Below are positions 14,537-22,652 of a stretch of 28,472 nucleotides of DNA, in pieces (the first letter of the stretch is position 1; every line of letters starts with the position of its first letter). Location: the NCBI GenBank assembly GCA_017509065.1, contig JAFWQM010000200.1, forward strand, positions 1 to 28,472. The letters are read 5' to 3'. The notes under the pieces are model-generated. The model did not search any database. It worked only from the letters and a program-made list of their open reading frames with translations, and had not been told where the DNA came from. The translations under genes were made by a program, and so were the position numbers. This DNA is from Clostridia bacterium. GTDB lineage: Bacteria > Bacillota_A > Clostridia > Christensenellales > Aristaeellaceae.

Positions 14537-16786
14537 TTATGCCAGCGACGCTGGGTTGATCTCCAATTGTACCTTGGCCGGGTAGTCCTCCCCCGCCATT
14601 TCCTGAAAGCGCTGGAGCAGCCTGTCCGTGTCCGGGTGGTTGAGCAGCTTCATCAATACCTGCGCCCTTGACTTGTCCTGAATCCGAGTGATCGGCGCTT
14701 CGTCGGCGCGGATGAAAAAGATGCGGCGGTACAGGGGCGAGGAGGAAAACTCCTCCACGATCCGGTTTTTGATGCTCTCCGCCGTCGCCCGCGCCACGGC
14801 CATGTCCTTATTCTCGCACAGGAAGCGGGCCATCAGGGTGAAGGGCGGGTACAGGCCGCTCTTCCGGCGCTCAAATTCCTGGCTGAAATACGCCCTGTAA
14901 TCCTGCTTCGCGGCGCTTCGGATGGCGTAATGATCGGGCTGGTAGGTCTGGATCACCACTTCGCCGGGCTGCTCTCCCCGGCCCGCGCGGCCCGCTACTT
15001 GCACCAATAGCTGATAGGTGCGTTCAGCGGCCCGGTAATCGGGGAAGTTCAGCGTCATGTCAGCCATCACCGCGCCTACCAGCGTCACCTGCGGAAAATC
15101 CAGCCCCTTGGCGATCATCTGCGTGCCGAGCAAGATCTTCGCCTGCCCGGCCCGGAACCTGTCCACCAGCTCAAAGTGCGCATTCTTTTCCGAGGTCGTA
15201 TCCATGTCCATGCGGATCACGCCCGCGCCGGGGAAGCGTTTGTTGAGCTCTTCCTCCACTTTCTGCGTACCGACGCCCATGGGCTTGATGTACGCGCTGC
15301 CGCAGGCGGGGCACGTTTTCGGCAGGGGGCGAATCTCGCCGCAGTAGTGGCAGCGAAGGGTCTGGTCAAAGCTGTGGTAGGTCATGGACACGTCGCAGCG
15401 GGAGCACTTGATAGTCTCCCCGCACTTTCGGCAGTTCACCGAGCTTGCGTAGCCGCGCCGGTTGATGAACAGCATGGCCTGGTGATTGCCGGCGATGCAC
15501 TTTTCGAGTTTTTCCTGCAAAAGCCCGGAGAACATGCTGTGGTTGCCCATGCGAAGCTCCTGGCGCATGTCCGCCAGATGGACTGTCGGCATGGGCCGAT
15601 TCAGCACGCGATGAGGCATTTCGATCAGCGTGTAATCCCCTCGCCGGGTCATGGCGTAGGAATAAATGCTGGGGGTGGCGCTGGCCAGCAGCACCGCCGC
15701 ATGTTCCCGTTTTCCCCGGGAAACGGCGATTTCCCGGGCGTCGTACTGGGGGAAGCGGTCGGACAGATACGTCTGCTCGTGCTCTTCGTCCACGATGATG
15801 ACGCCCAGTTTTTCCACTGGCGCGAATACCGCCGACCTGGCCCCGATCACGATACGGGCCTTTCCCATGCGGATGCGCCGCCATTCGTCGAACCGTTCGC
15901 CGGCGCTGAGCCGAGAATGCAGCACCGCCATCGTATCCCCGAACCGGGAGCGGAACCAGGAAATCATCTGCGGCGTCAGCACAATTTCGGGCACCAGGAT
16001 AATGGCCCCTTTCCCCTGCCGCAGCGCTTCCCGCACCAGGCGGATATAGACCTCCGTTTTGCCGGAGCCCGTCACGCCCTGCAAAAGAAAGGGCTTTATG
16101 GGACGATACAGCGCCGGGATGAGCTCGGACAGCGCTTCCTCCTGTTCGGGCGTCAGTTCGGGGTCAGGCGGCGCGTCCGGCCGGCCGTAGTAGGGCGAGC
16201 GCAGCGCTTCCTGTTCAATGACTTCGAGCATTTCCCGCTCCGCCAGGTAGGTAATCGGCGAACGCACGTCACGAAACATGGGCCGTAGTTCTTCCACGGG
16301 ATGAGCCAGTCCGTCGGACAGCAGGCGAATCAGCAATTGACGGTTTTTCGCTTTCTTTTGGGAGGCAATGGCCTCATCGATTCTTTCGGGTGGGATCAGG
16401 AGGCGGACGTATTCCTCGGTTTTCACTTTCACCCTGCCACCCCGCATTTCGGCGGGCAGCATAAGCCGCAGCGCTTCGCACAGCGGGCAATGGCATTTGG
16501 CGCGGATTTCCCAGGCCAGCTCCATCAATTCCGGCAGCAGCGCGGGATACGTCTCCAGCGCGGCTAAAATAGGCTTGATCTTGCTCTCATCGTAATCCGC
16601 CGTTTCCTTCAGGCGGATCACATACCCTTCTTTTTCTCTGGGCCCGAAGGGAATCCGCACCCGCATTCCGGGCATGATGGTCAGCGTATCAGGGACGGCG
16701 TAGGTAAATACACGGTCTACCTGTTCGGAAGCAATATCCACAATGATTTCCGCGTACACCTGGCTCGTTTCCCTCCTCATCATCAT
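14537..16786 (-). CDS. priA: Primosomal protein N' (replication restart helicase PriA)
   Basis: A 749-residue superfamily 2 helicase that reloads the replisome at stalled forks. The N-terminal DNA-binding domain is followed by the Walker A motif GVTGSGKTEVY (about 239-249), DEEH box, and eight paired cysteines of the two zinc sites (CRKCGETIKCSRC and CHYCGEIRP-CPAC) in the middle of the helicase core. The C-terminal half has LLGTQMIAKGLDFP and QVAGRAGRG. The open frame starts with three ATG codons at 16786-16778 without a clear Shine-Dalgarno; an AGGAGG within codons 4-5 instead suggests a GTG at 16759, which would give the usual PriA N-terminus (YAEIIVDI). The gene is separated from the upstream glycosyltransferase by 83 bases. 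Confidence 0.95.
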   Translation of the reverse strand: MMMRRETSQVYAEIIVDIASEQVDRVFTYAVPDTLTIMPGMRVRIPFGPREKEGYVIRLKETADYDESKIKPILAALETYPALLPELMELAWEIRAKCHCPLCEALRLMLPAEMRGGRVKVKTEEYVRLLIPPERIDEAIASQKKAKNRQLLIRLLSDGLAHPVEELRPMFRDVRSPITYLAEREMLEVIEQEALRSPYYGRPDAPPDPELTPEQEEALSELIPALYRPIKPFLLQGVTGSGKTEVYIRLVREALRQGKGAIILVPEIVLTPQMISWFRSRFGDTMAVLHSRLSAGERFDEWRRIRMGKARIVIGARSAVFAPVEKLGVIIVDEEHEQTYLSDRFPQYDAREIAVSRGKREHAAVLLASATPSIYSYAMTRRGDYTLIEMPHRVLNRPMPTVHLADMRQELRMGNHSMFSGLLQEKLEKCIAGNHQAMLFINRRGYASSVNCRKCGETIKCSRCDVSMTYHSFDQTLRCHYCGEIRPLPKTCPACGSAYIKPMGVGTQKVEEELNKRFPGAGVIRMDMDTTSEKNAHFELVDRFRAGQAKILLGTQMIAKGLDFPQVTLVGAVMADMTLNFPDYRAAERTYQLLVQVAGRAGRGEQPGEVVIQTYQPDHYAIRSAAKQDYRAYFSQEFERRKSGLYPPFTLMARFLCENKDMAVARATAESIKNRIVEEFSSSPLYRRIFFIRADEAPITRIQDKSRAQVLMKLLNHPDTDRLLQRFQEMAGEDYPAKVQLEINPASLA

Positions 16787-16869
16787 CTGCTAATACATCG
16801 TATATGAAATGCAACTCACGCAAATCAGAAAACAGTTCTTTTCTCTGCCCAGTCCATTTCAATATAAAA

Positions 16870-17685
16870 TCATTTTTCACAGAAAATGTGGTACTTTCTC
16901 CATATCATTGCGCTGAAAACCATGTGCTTAAAATCTCTTTTTATCAACTCCCTGATGAATATTTTGATCCAAACCCCTCTTTTTTTCGTCCATGGTTTTA
17001 TAGCTCCGACAAAATGAATCACTTTTATATAATATGGATTTGTTTTATACGCTTTGCAGTAGGTATTGATTTGACCAAAAAATACATTGTATCTTTCATC
17101 GAGAATCAATTTCTTGGTTTGAGACCAATCAGGAACCGCTGCATGGATGACATCCTGATCTCCAGTATTTAATCCCTGTTCATTTCTATCAGTAATTGTA
17201 GGTGAAATAAGGCTTATCAATTGTTTATAGAAAGCAGCATTCGGTTCAATGACTACAATGCCTGAATTCAGGCTGTCCCATTCCGGTTCAGCGCACTTTC
17301 CAGCAATCACAGCGGAAAATGAAGGACGTTCAAACAATTCATCAATATTATCGCAAACGATCATATCACTATCGATCAGAACGACTTTTGCATACTCATA
17401 TAGTGAAAATGCTTGCAGCTTAATAAACGTGTTTGTCCAGTAGTGATCTTTCTGCGATGCTATCTCTTCAGGCAAAGCAATATCTGGCACCTTTTTTATC
17501 TTTACACTTTTATAGGAAAGAATTCCCCAGTTTTTCAGTCCTTCGATCAGTTCATTTTCCTTTGATTCAGGAATCATGATGACAATATCATGCGCTGTTT
17601 CGGTCAGATTCAATGAATGAATAAGCCCTTTAACTCCGGGGATATAGTTTCCATTTGATAGTGCTGTGACATACACTCCTTTCAA
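16870..17685 (-). CDS. Family 8-like glycosyltransferase
   Basis: A 271-residue nucleotide-sugar glycosyltransferase of the glycogenin/LgtC (GT8) kind. Key marks: the N-terminal YVTALSNGNYIPGVKGLIHSL, a metal-binding LIDSDMIVCDN (DxD, near residue 104), LNSGIVVIEP (near 140), NTGDQDVIHA (near 177) and a late VIHFVGAIKPW that matches the family's HFxG-KPW motif. Acceptor and sugar are unknown; surface polysaccharide or protein decoration is plausible. It is visibly AT-rich and uses AT-ending codons, unlike every neighbour, and breaks the conserved coaBC-priA junction, so recent acquisition is likely. The start is uncertain: the family N-terminus begins at a TTG (17685) with no good ribosome-binding site; an AAGGAG just downstream would serve an out-of-frame ATG. 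Confidence 0.85.
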   Translation of the reverse strand: MKGVYVTALSNGNYIPGVKGLIHSLNLTETAHDIVIMIPESKENELIEGLKNWGILSYKSVKIKKVPDIALPEEIASQKDHYWTNTFIKLQAFSLYEYAKVVLIDSDMIVCDNIDELFERPSFSAVIAGKCAEPEWDSLNSGIVVIEPNAAFYKQLISLISPTITDRNEQGLNTGDQDVIHAAVPDWSQTKKLILDERYNVFFGQINTYCKAYKTNPYYIKVIHFVGAIKPWTKKRGVWIKIFIRELIKRDFKHMVFSAMIWRKYHIFCEK

Positions 17686-17703
17686 ATTATGATTGTTTAT
17701 TGT

Positions 17704-18924
17704 TCATTCACCTTCTTTTTTACAATGCTTTCTTGCTTCTGCAATTCTATCCAGCAATGCCTCCGCCACCTGGGTTTTGGGCAGGCATGGCAAGGTCTCC
17801 TTTCCGTTATGGGTTACGAACGTGACAATGTTGGTATCCACGTCGAACCCCGCACCGGGCTTGGTCACGTCGTTTGCCACGATCATATCCAGGTTTTTCT
17901 TTTTAAGCTTGCCCTGGGCGTTTTCCAGCACGTCGTTGGTTTCGGCGGCAAAGCCAACCAGCACCTGGCCGGGCTTTTTCAGCTTTCCCACCTGGGCGGC
18001 CACGTCCGGGGTCTGGCGCAGGGTGAGCGTCAAATCCCCGTCGCCCTGCTTTTTGATCTTCTGATCCGCTACCACAGCCGGAGTGAAATCCGCAGGCGCG
18101 GCGGCCTGAATCACGATGTCCATCTCCGGGCAGCGGGCTGTCATGGTGTCAAACAAATCCTGCGTAGACAGGATATGCACGGCTTCCATGCCCTCCGGCA
18201 CGCTCAGGTTCACCGGCCCCGTGACCAGCGTTACCTTCGCGCCGCGCCTTGCGGCTGCTTCCGCGATGGCATAGCCCATCTTGCCGCTGGAACGGTTGGT
18301 GATGTAGCGCACCGGGTCGATCTTTTCCTGAGTCGGCCCCGCCGTCACCAGCACGCGCAGTCCTTCCATGTCCCGCTTGGGACAAAGGATGTTTTCGATT
18401 GCTTCAAAAATATCCTTCGGTTCGCTCATCCTTCCCGCACCGGTATCGCCGCAGGCCAGGAAGCCGCCCTCCGGGCCGATGAAGTGAATGCCGCGCTCTT
18501 TAAGCAGCTTCACGTTCTCCCGGGTGGCGGTATTCTCCCACATGCCGGTGTTCATGGCTGGCGCGACCAGTACCGGCGCTTTGGTCGCCAGCACGGTGGT
18601 GGACAGCATATCGTCCGCGATGCCATGCGCTATCTTGGCCAGAATGTTGGCGGTGGCCGGAGCGATCACAAACACATCCGCCCGCTTCGCCAGGGCGATG
18701 TGTTCCACCTCCCAGGTTTCCGGGCGGGCGAAGGTATCCGTTACCGCGGGATGATTGCTGAGCGTTTCAAAGGTCAGCGGCGCAACAAATTCGCAGGCGT
18801 GCTTGGTCATGATGACGTACACCTGCGCCCCCGCTTTGCGAAGCCGGGAAGTGAGTTCGCAAGCCTTATAAGCCGCGATGCCCCCCGTCACGCCCAGCAC
18901 AATGTTTTTCCCTTGCAGCGGCAT
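17704..18924 (-). CDS. coaBC: Bifunctional phosphopantothenoylcysteine decarboxylase/synthetase
   Basis: A 406-residue bifunctional enzyme that makes 4'-phosphopantetheine for coenzyme A. The N-terminal CoaC flavoprotein half shows GVTGGIAAYKA, the catalytic histidine in VEHIALAKRADV, the PAMNTGMWE motif and ACGDTGAGRM with the active cysteine. The CoaB half begins near residue 182 with VLVTAGPTQEKIDPVRYITNRSSGKMGYAIAE-type sequence and ends with the VANDV and DTN segments. ATG 18924 is preferred: the frame upstream belongs to rpoZ. It has only a weak GAGG upstream. It lies seven bases after rpoZ. Confidence 0.95.
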   Translation of the reverse strand: MPLQGKNIVLGVTGGIAAYKACELTSRLRKAGAQVYVIMTKHACEFVAPLTFETLSNHPAVTDTFARPETWEVEHIALAKRADVFVIAPATANILAKIAHGIADDMLSTTVLATKAPVLVAPAMNTGMWENTATRENVKLLKERGIHFIGPEGGFLACGDTGAGRMSEPKDIFEAIENILCPKRDMEGLRVLVTAGPTQEKIDPVRYITNRSSGKMGYAIAEAAARRGAKVTLVTGPVNLSVPEGMEAVHILSTQDLFDTMTARCPEMDIVIQAAAPADFTPAVVADQKIKKQGDGDLTLTLRQTPDVAAQVGKLKKPGQVLVGFAAETNDVLENAQGKLKKKNLDMIVANDVTKPGAGFDVDTNIVTFVTHNGKETLPCLPKTQVAEALLDRIAEARKHCKKEGE

Positions 18925-18931
18925 AACAATC

Positions 18932-19147
18932 TTATTCCTCTTCGTCTTCCAGGTTGCGGTGGTATGCCAACAGGCCGCGGTTGATTTCATCCACGGCGAT
19001 GGACACGGGCTTCATGTCCTTGGGGTCGATGAGGGGCTGCGCGCCGCCCACCAGCTCGCGGGCGCGCTTGGCGCTTTCCACCACCAGCGTGTAGCGGCAG
19101 TCCACCTTCTGATCCAGTTCGTCGATAGCGGGTTTATTCACAGGCAT
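18932..19147 (-). CDS. rpoZ: DNA-directed RNA polymerase omega subunit
   Basis: A 71-residue omega subunit that helps fold and assemble beta-prime. The characteristic stretch reads AIDELDQKVDCRYTLVVESAKRARELVGG (shown in two parts in the family as the KY/RYxLV...RARxL core) near residues 7-35, followed by P(L/I)...KPVSIAVDEINRG. AGGAGG is nine bases before the ATG. Position between gmk and coaBC is the standard Bacillota order. Confidence 0.93.
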   Translation of the reverse strand: MPVNKPAIDELDQKVDCRYTLVVESAKRARELVGGAQPLIDPKDMKPVSIAVDEINRGLLAYHRNLEDEEE

Positions 19148-19172
19148 TTTGTTTTTCCTCCTAAAAATACAT

Positions 19173-19772
19173 TTATTCAACAACCGGGAAGTACCGGTTC
19201 GTTCGCTGTTTTTCGGCGGCGATGATGGCGGACACCTGCGCAAAGGCCAGCTCCAGGTCATCATTCACCACGGCGTACTGGTACATTTGCACCTGGTTAA
19301 TTTCGCCGCGGGCGTTGTTCAGACGGCGTTCGATTTCGCCGGGATCATCCGTGTTGCGGCCATAGAGCCGCTCACGCAGCTTCTGATAGGACGGCGGCAG
19401 AAGGAAGATGGACACGCACTCCGGCCATTGGGCAATCACCTGCCTCGCGCCTTGGGGATCGATGTCCAGCATCACGCTCAGGCCTTTCTCCATCTTTTCG
19501 ACGATCTGGCTTTTCAGCGTGCCGTAGCTGTGGCCGTGAACGGTGGCGTGCTCCAAGAAAGCGTCCTGTTCGACCAGTTCCTGATATTTTTCCTCCGAGA
19601 TGAAGAAATAATCCACGCCGTCCTTTTCCCCCTGGCGCGGGCCGCGGGTGGTGACGCTGACGGAAAAAGTCAGGCTGGGATCGTTATCCAGCAAGCGGCT
19701 ATAGATGGTGCCCTTGCCCACCCCGGACGGGCCGGAAATAACAATGAGCATGCTTTTTCTTTCTTCCTTCAT
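19173..19772 (-). CDS. gmk: Guanylate kinase
   Basis: A 199-residue kinase that converts GMP to GDP with ATP. The P-loop GPSGVGKGT lies near the N-terminus, followed by the GMP-binding VTTRGPRQGEKDGVDYFF, the ATVHGHSYGT segment, and the LDIDPQGARQV motif. Three in-frame ATG codons are possible (19790, 19772, 19751); 19772 is chosen since AAGGGGG lies eight bases upstream, but 19751 would give the shortest typical enzyme. It lies between remA and rpoZ as in Bacillus. Confidence 0.95.
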   Translation of the reverse strand: MKEERKSMLIVISGPSGVGKGTIYSRLLDNDPSLTFSVSVTTRGPRQGEKDGVDYFFISEEKYQELVEQDAFLEHATVHGHSYGTLKSQIVEKMEKGLSVMLDIDPQGARQVIAQWPECVSIFLLPPSYQKLRERLYGRNTDDPGEIERRLNNARGEINQVQMYQYAVVNDDLELAFAQVSAIIAAEKQRTNRYFPVVE

Positions 19773-19806
19773 CAATCGAGCCCCCTTCATTTGTAATTCA
19801 ATTCAG

Positions 19807-20046
19807 TCATTCCTCGCTTTGTATCCTGCCCGCGATGGTTTCGGGCTGGACGGCGGAGAGCACCACATGGCCGGTGTCCATCATCAGCACGGCCCGCGTG
19901 CGGCGGCCGGCGGTGGCATCGATCAAGTGGTTGTCGTCCCGCGCTTCCTGCACCAGGCGCTTAACCGGCGCAGAGTCCGGCGCGATTACCGCTACGATCC
20001 GTCCGGCGGATACCATATTGCCAAAGCCCACATTCAGCAGTTTCAT
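19807..20046 (-). CDS. remA: RemA-family DNA-binding regulator
   Basis: A 79-residue protein of the RemA (YlzA/DUF370) family. In B. subtilis it forms ring-like assemblies that wrap DNA and activate matrix and osmoprotectant genes. Typical features are the opening [21 protein letters not shown], the SAPVKRL segment and the conserved [12 protein letters not shown] in the middle, then [11 protein letters not shown]. Length is nearly standard. It sits six bases after yicC and before gmk, exactly as in Bacillus. Confidence 0.93.
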   Translation of the reverse strand: MKLLNVGFGNMVSAGRIVAVIAPDSAPVKRLVQEARDDNHLIDATAGRRTRAVLMMDTGHVVLSAVQPETIAGRIQSEE

Positions 20047-20052
20047 TCCGCG

Positions 20053-20958
20053 TCACTCCACATTCTGCACCTGTTCGCGCAGCTTTTCAATTTCGCTCTT
20101 GGCGGCGACCACTAACTTCGTGATTTCCGCGTCGGACGCTTTTGAACCGATGGTGTTGACCTCGCGGTTCAGTTCCTGCGTCAGGAAATCGAGCCGCCTG
20201 CCCGTTTCCCCCTCTGCCCGAATGGCGGCGGTCATCTGCTCAATGTGTGACAGGAGGCGGGACAGTTCCTCGTCAATGGCGCAGCGGTCCGCCATCAGGG
20301 CCACTTCCTGGGCCAGGCGCTGCTCGTCCAAATCCTGAACGCCCAGTTCCCGGATGCGGGCTTTCAGCCTTTCCTGATAAATCAGGGGCACCTTTGGTGC
20401 AAGAGCCGCGATCTCATCCCGCAGGCGTCCGACTTCGCCAAGGTGCAGCAATAAATCCTCTGTCAGCGTCGCGCCTTCCTTTTCCCGCATGGCGACCACG
20501 TCCTCAAGCGCCAGCGCGATCGTATCGCTCAGCAGGGAAAGCACAGCTTCCTGGTCCTCTTCCGCCACCGTCACCTGCATCACGTCGGGCTGGGCGGCGA
20601 TGAACGACACGTCCATGTCACTCAGATGGCGCATTTCTTCCGAATTGGTAACGCCCACTTCAAATATAGTTGTCCGGATGAGCAGCATAGCGTCCCGGTA
20701 TTTGCGCGCCAGCGCTTCATCCACCAGAATCTCATGCGCATCCTTGCGCAGGTTCTGATAGGTCACGTTCACATCCACGTGTCCCCGCCGAAGAACCTCG
20801 CCAGCCTGTTTCCTCACGGCGTCCTCCGCAAAGGACAGCGCCCGGGGCATCCGGCAGGAAAAATCCAGAAATCGATGGTTCACCGTTTTGATCTCCACCG
20901 TTATCTCCCGCCCGTCCCGGTTCATCTTTCGCCTGCCGTAGCCCGTCATGCTGCGCAT
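20053..20958 (-). CDS. YicC/YloC-family endoribonuclease
   Basis: A 301-residue member of the YicC family (YloC in B. subtilis), shown to have endoribonuclease activity and linked to RNA turnover. It begins with the family hallmark MRSMTGYGR and has EIKTVNHRFLD near residue 24, FR/CRMPRAL after it, and the C-terminal GRRLDFLTQELNREVNTIGSK and EIEKLREQVQNVE segments. GGAGG is eight bases before the ATG. It is the first gene of the 17-gene - strand cluster and lies directly behind an extended -10 promoter. Confidence 0.93.
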   Translation of the reverse strand: MRSMTGYGRRKMNRDGREITVEIKTVNHRFLDFSCRMPRALSFAEDAVRKQAGEVLRRGHVDVNVTYQNLRKDAHEILVDEALARKYRDAMLLIRTTIFEVGVTNSEEMRHLSDMDVSFIAAQPDVMQVTVAEEDQEAVLSLLSDTIALALEDVVAMREKEGATLTEDLLLHLGEVGRLRDEIAALAPKVPLIYQERLKARIRELGVQDLDEQRLAQEVALMADRCAIDEELSRLLSHIEQMTAAIRAEGETGRRLDFLTQELNREVNTIGSKASDAEITKLVVAAKSEIEKLREQVQNVE

Positions 20959-20989
20959 GGTGCTTCCCTCCGGTCTATTGATTCTTCTT

Positions 20990-21018
20990 ATTATATCACA
21001 TCCACATGGAAGCTGAAA
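20990..21018 (-). promoter_or_regulatory. Promoter of the yicC-to-rsmA operon
   Basis: On the - strand: a perfect TATAAT (20990-20995) preceded by an extended TG motif (TGTGATATAAT), and a weak -35 TTTCAG (21013-21018) 17 bp away. Start of transcription would be about 25 bases before the yicC ATG. Confidence 0.65.
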
Positions 21019-21073
21019 AGTGTATTTTTCAGTTTTTGTGATTTTGGCCTTGAAAAAATATTTAAAAGTCCTA

Positions 21074-21102
21074 TTGCTTTTTTATAAAAGTTGTGATATT
21101 AT
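21074..21102 (+). promoter_or_regulatory. Promoter of the tRNA-Thr gene
   Basis: TTGCTT (21074-21079), 17-bp spacer ending in TGA (extended -10), TATTAT (21097-21102). Transcription would begin about 13 bases before the tRNA. Confidence 0.55.
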
Positions 21103-21121
21103 ACTTTCGTTGCCGGTTCTC

Positions 21122-21197
<76 letters not shown>

Positions 21198-21240
21198 AAC
21201 CCCGAAAGCCTTTGTTCATAAGGGCTGGAGGGGTTTTCAT
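21198..21240 (+). terminator. Terminator after tRNA-Thr
   Basis: AAACCCC (21197-21203) pairs with GGGGTTT (21230-21236), with an inner GCC/GGC pairing, followed by TTTT. It lies inside the element, so it arrived with it and replaces the original tRNA terminator, which now lies beyond attR. Confidence 0.7.
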
Positions 21241-21282
21241 TTGCTGTTTTTGCTTCGTTTTCTGCTGGAGGATTTCGCCAAA

Positions 21283-21302
21283 ACCCACACCTATACCCAC
21301 AC
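21283..21302 (+). repeat. Putative integrase arm sites, left end
   Basis: Two direct ACCCACAC repeats (21283-21290 and 21295-21302) with 12-bp period, 86 bases inside attL. The same word occurs three times in the same orientation just inside attR. This matches the layout of tyrosine-integrase arm-type sites. Confidence 0.5.
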
Positions 21303-21361
21303 GGGGCCAGAAAAACGGGCGCAGAAAGCCGGATTTCCGAAAGGGCGCAGAACGGCGATTT

Positions 21362-21390
21362 CAAAAAAATAAGCGGCGATTTCTCGCCGC
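21362..21390 (-). terminator. Terminator of the frameshifted element gene
   Basis: On the - strand GCGGCGA (21384-21390 complement) pairs with TCGCCGC (21373-21379 complement), followed by TTATTTTTTT. It lies 15 bases beyond the stop codon of the pseudogene. Confidence 0.8.
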
Positions 21391-21404
21391 CTGGGTCGGT
21401 TGGG

Positions 21405-21801
21405 TTAGTTGTTCAAGTATTCCTCGATTTCCGCAAATGATCCTTCGCAGACGGTGAAGCCGTCCATGTCGCGGACGATGTACTTGAAATGATCGTTCTC
21501 GGATTCGATGAGTTCCAACAATCAACTTGCAATTTATCTTTTTCGGACAATTCTTCATAGCGGTCTGCGCTATTATGCGGGGTTGTGAACAGGATGATTT
21601 CTCCATCGGTATCACTGGATATGATTTCAGATATAGCGTTCAGCCTGTATTCTTTGGCTTTGTTTGAGAATCGGAGGTCTACGCTGCGTTGTAGGCGTCC
21701 ATAAGCATCTTTGCGGCGTTTTTGGAATAGCTCATTCCCATTATTACAAAGTCATCATTGCACCACGGCTTGTTGATGTAACCCACATTGTACTTCGTCA
21801 T
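21405..21801 (-). pseudogene. Hypothetical element gene with two frameshifts
   Basis: A coding stretch of about 130 codons that needs two frame changes. The start is good: AAGGAGG eight bases before the ATG at 21801. Frame one (MTKYNVGYINKPWCNDDF...) runs to a TAG at 21681; frame two continues at once with VDLRFSNKAKEYRLNAISEI and runs to about 21520; frame three gives LLELIESENDHFKYIVRDMD and ends at 21405. All three parts read like one soluble acidic protein, and a terminator follows the last stop. No family is recognised. Either the gene is decaying with its element, or two single-base errors are present in the sequence. Confidence 0.7.
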
Positions 21802-21969
21802 TGCTTCGGCCTCCTTCGTATTTGCTGGAGGATCGGGCAGGTTTCGCACAATTCCCGGAGGCGCTCACGTCGCTATGACGGCTTTTCCTCTGGCGACAAG
21901 GCGTTTTACCTTCGGCCTTTCGGCTGTCTGAACCTTTGCCCTTTCCCTCCTTGCAAGGATAGTATACTA

Positions 21970-22031
21970 TATTTGCGTAAATATATTATGCATATTATCT
22001 ATTTGCGTAAATAGCTATATAGTGCTATACT
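21970..22031 (+). promoter_or_regulatory. Promoter with twin palindromic operators for the RHH gene
   Basis: TATTTGCGTAAATA occurs at 21970-21983 and again at 22000-22013, centres 30 bp apart (about three helical turns, so the same DNA face). Each is a TATTT/AAATA dyad. The second copy contains a TTGCGT -35 box (22003-22008), with TATACT (22026-22031) 17 bp downstream. Binding there would block RNA polymerase. Self-control by the downstream ribbon-helix-helix protein is inferred. Confidence 0.65.
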
Positions 22032-22057
22032 ATATGATGTGAAAGGAGGTTGATGCT

Positions 22058-22300
22058 ATGGCTACCACTAAAGCGCAACAACGTGCCGTGAATAAGTACA
22101 TCGGCGGTCACTATGATAGGTTGAATGTCACGCTTCCCAAGGGCCACAAGTCCACCGTCGAATCCGCTGCCGCTGCCGTTGGCGAATCCGTCAACGGATA
22201 TGTGCAACGTGCTATTCTGGATCGGCTGGGGCTGGAGGATTGGCCCGTGATCCAGGCGGCACCCGCAGGGGATAGCGGGGAAGTGAAAGCGCCGGAATAA
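22058..22300 (+). CDS. Ribbon-helix-helix (Arc-like) regulator or antitoxin
   Basis: An 80-residue protein. The core is a ribbon-helix-helix DNA-binding fold: the DRLNVTLPKGHKSTVESAA region gives the beta strand (RLNVTLP) and first helix, and GESVNGYVQRAILDRLG the second helix, a pattern common in Arc-like proteins carried by clostridial mobile elements. The N-terminus (MATTKAQQRAVNKYI) is the familiar opening of this group; the last 20 residues are loose. AAAGGAGG lies about eight bases before the ATG. No toxin gene follows directly. It probably binds the twin palindromes at its own promoter. Confidence 0.8.
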   Translation: MATTKAQQRAVNKYIGGHYDRLNVTLPKGHKSTVESAAAAVGESVNGYVQRAILDRLGLEDWPVIQAAPAGDSGEVKAPE

Positions 22301-22652
22301 CCGCCAAAAATCCCGACAAAAGCTGAAACAATTTTACACCAGGTAGGCGATTTCAATTCGTATCAGGTCAAGGGTCGGTATTGAATACATGCCCTTTATA
22401 TCTACCATTTAAGGGTGTCTGTTCAAATTACACCCATTAAAAGGTGGAGAACACGACGTTAGCAGTTTATATGGTATACTTATGGAATATGTGCCATTTA
22501 TAAGTTATTTCTATATGCTCGTTTCAATCGAGGGCAAGAGGATAATAAACCCTCACTTCAACTTAGGGTATTAGCAATGCTGCCGGTAAAACTACCGGCT
22601 GCACAATTGGTAAGTGTTCATTTCGGTCACTTACCAACTTTCGGAGGCCACG
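22301..22652 (+). other. 350-base gap with promoter and structured leader
   Basis: No gene is seen. An extended -10 (TGGTATACT, 22472-22480) lacks a clear -35. Its transcript would have a leader of about 165 bases with two strong hairpins: 22582-22588 with 22593-22599 (7 bp, AAAC loop) and 22607-22616 with 22628-22637 (10 bp perfect). The second ends five bases before the GGAGG of the zinc-ribbon gene. Short inverted repeats also lie at 22392-22435. The leader might influence translation. Confidence 0.45.

Noticed and set aside
17670..17683. Frameshift at the start of the glycosyltransferase
   Set aside because: AAGGAG is well placed for an ATG at 17672, but that frame is not the one with the glycosyltransferase motifs and gives no sensible protein. 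The family N-terminus is intact in the TTG frame.
17689..18984. 431-codon frame on the + strand opposite coaBC
   Set aside because: Antisense shadow; the CoaBC motifs on the - strand are unambiguous.
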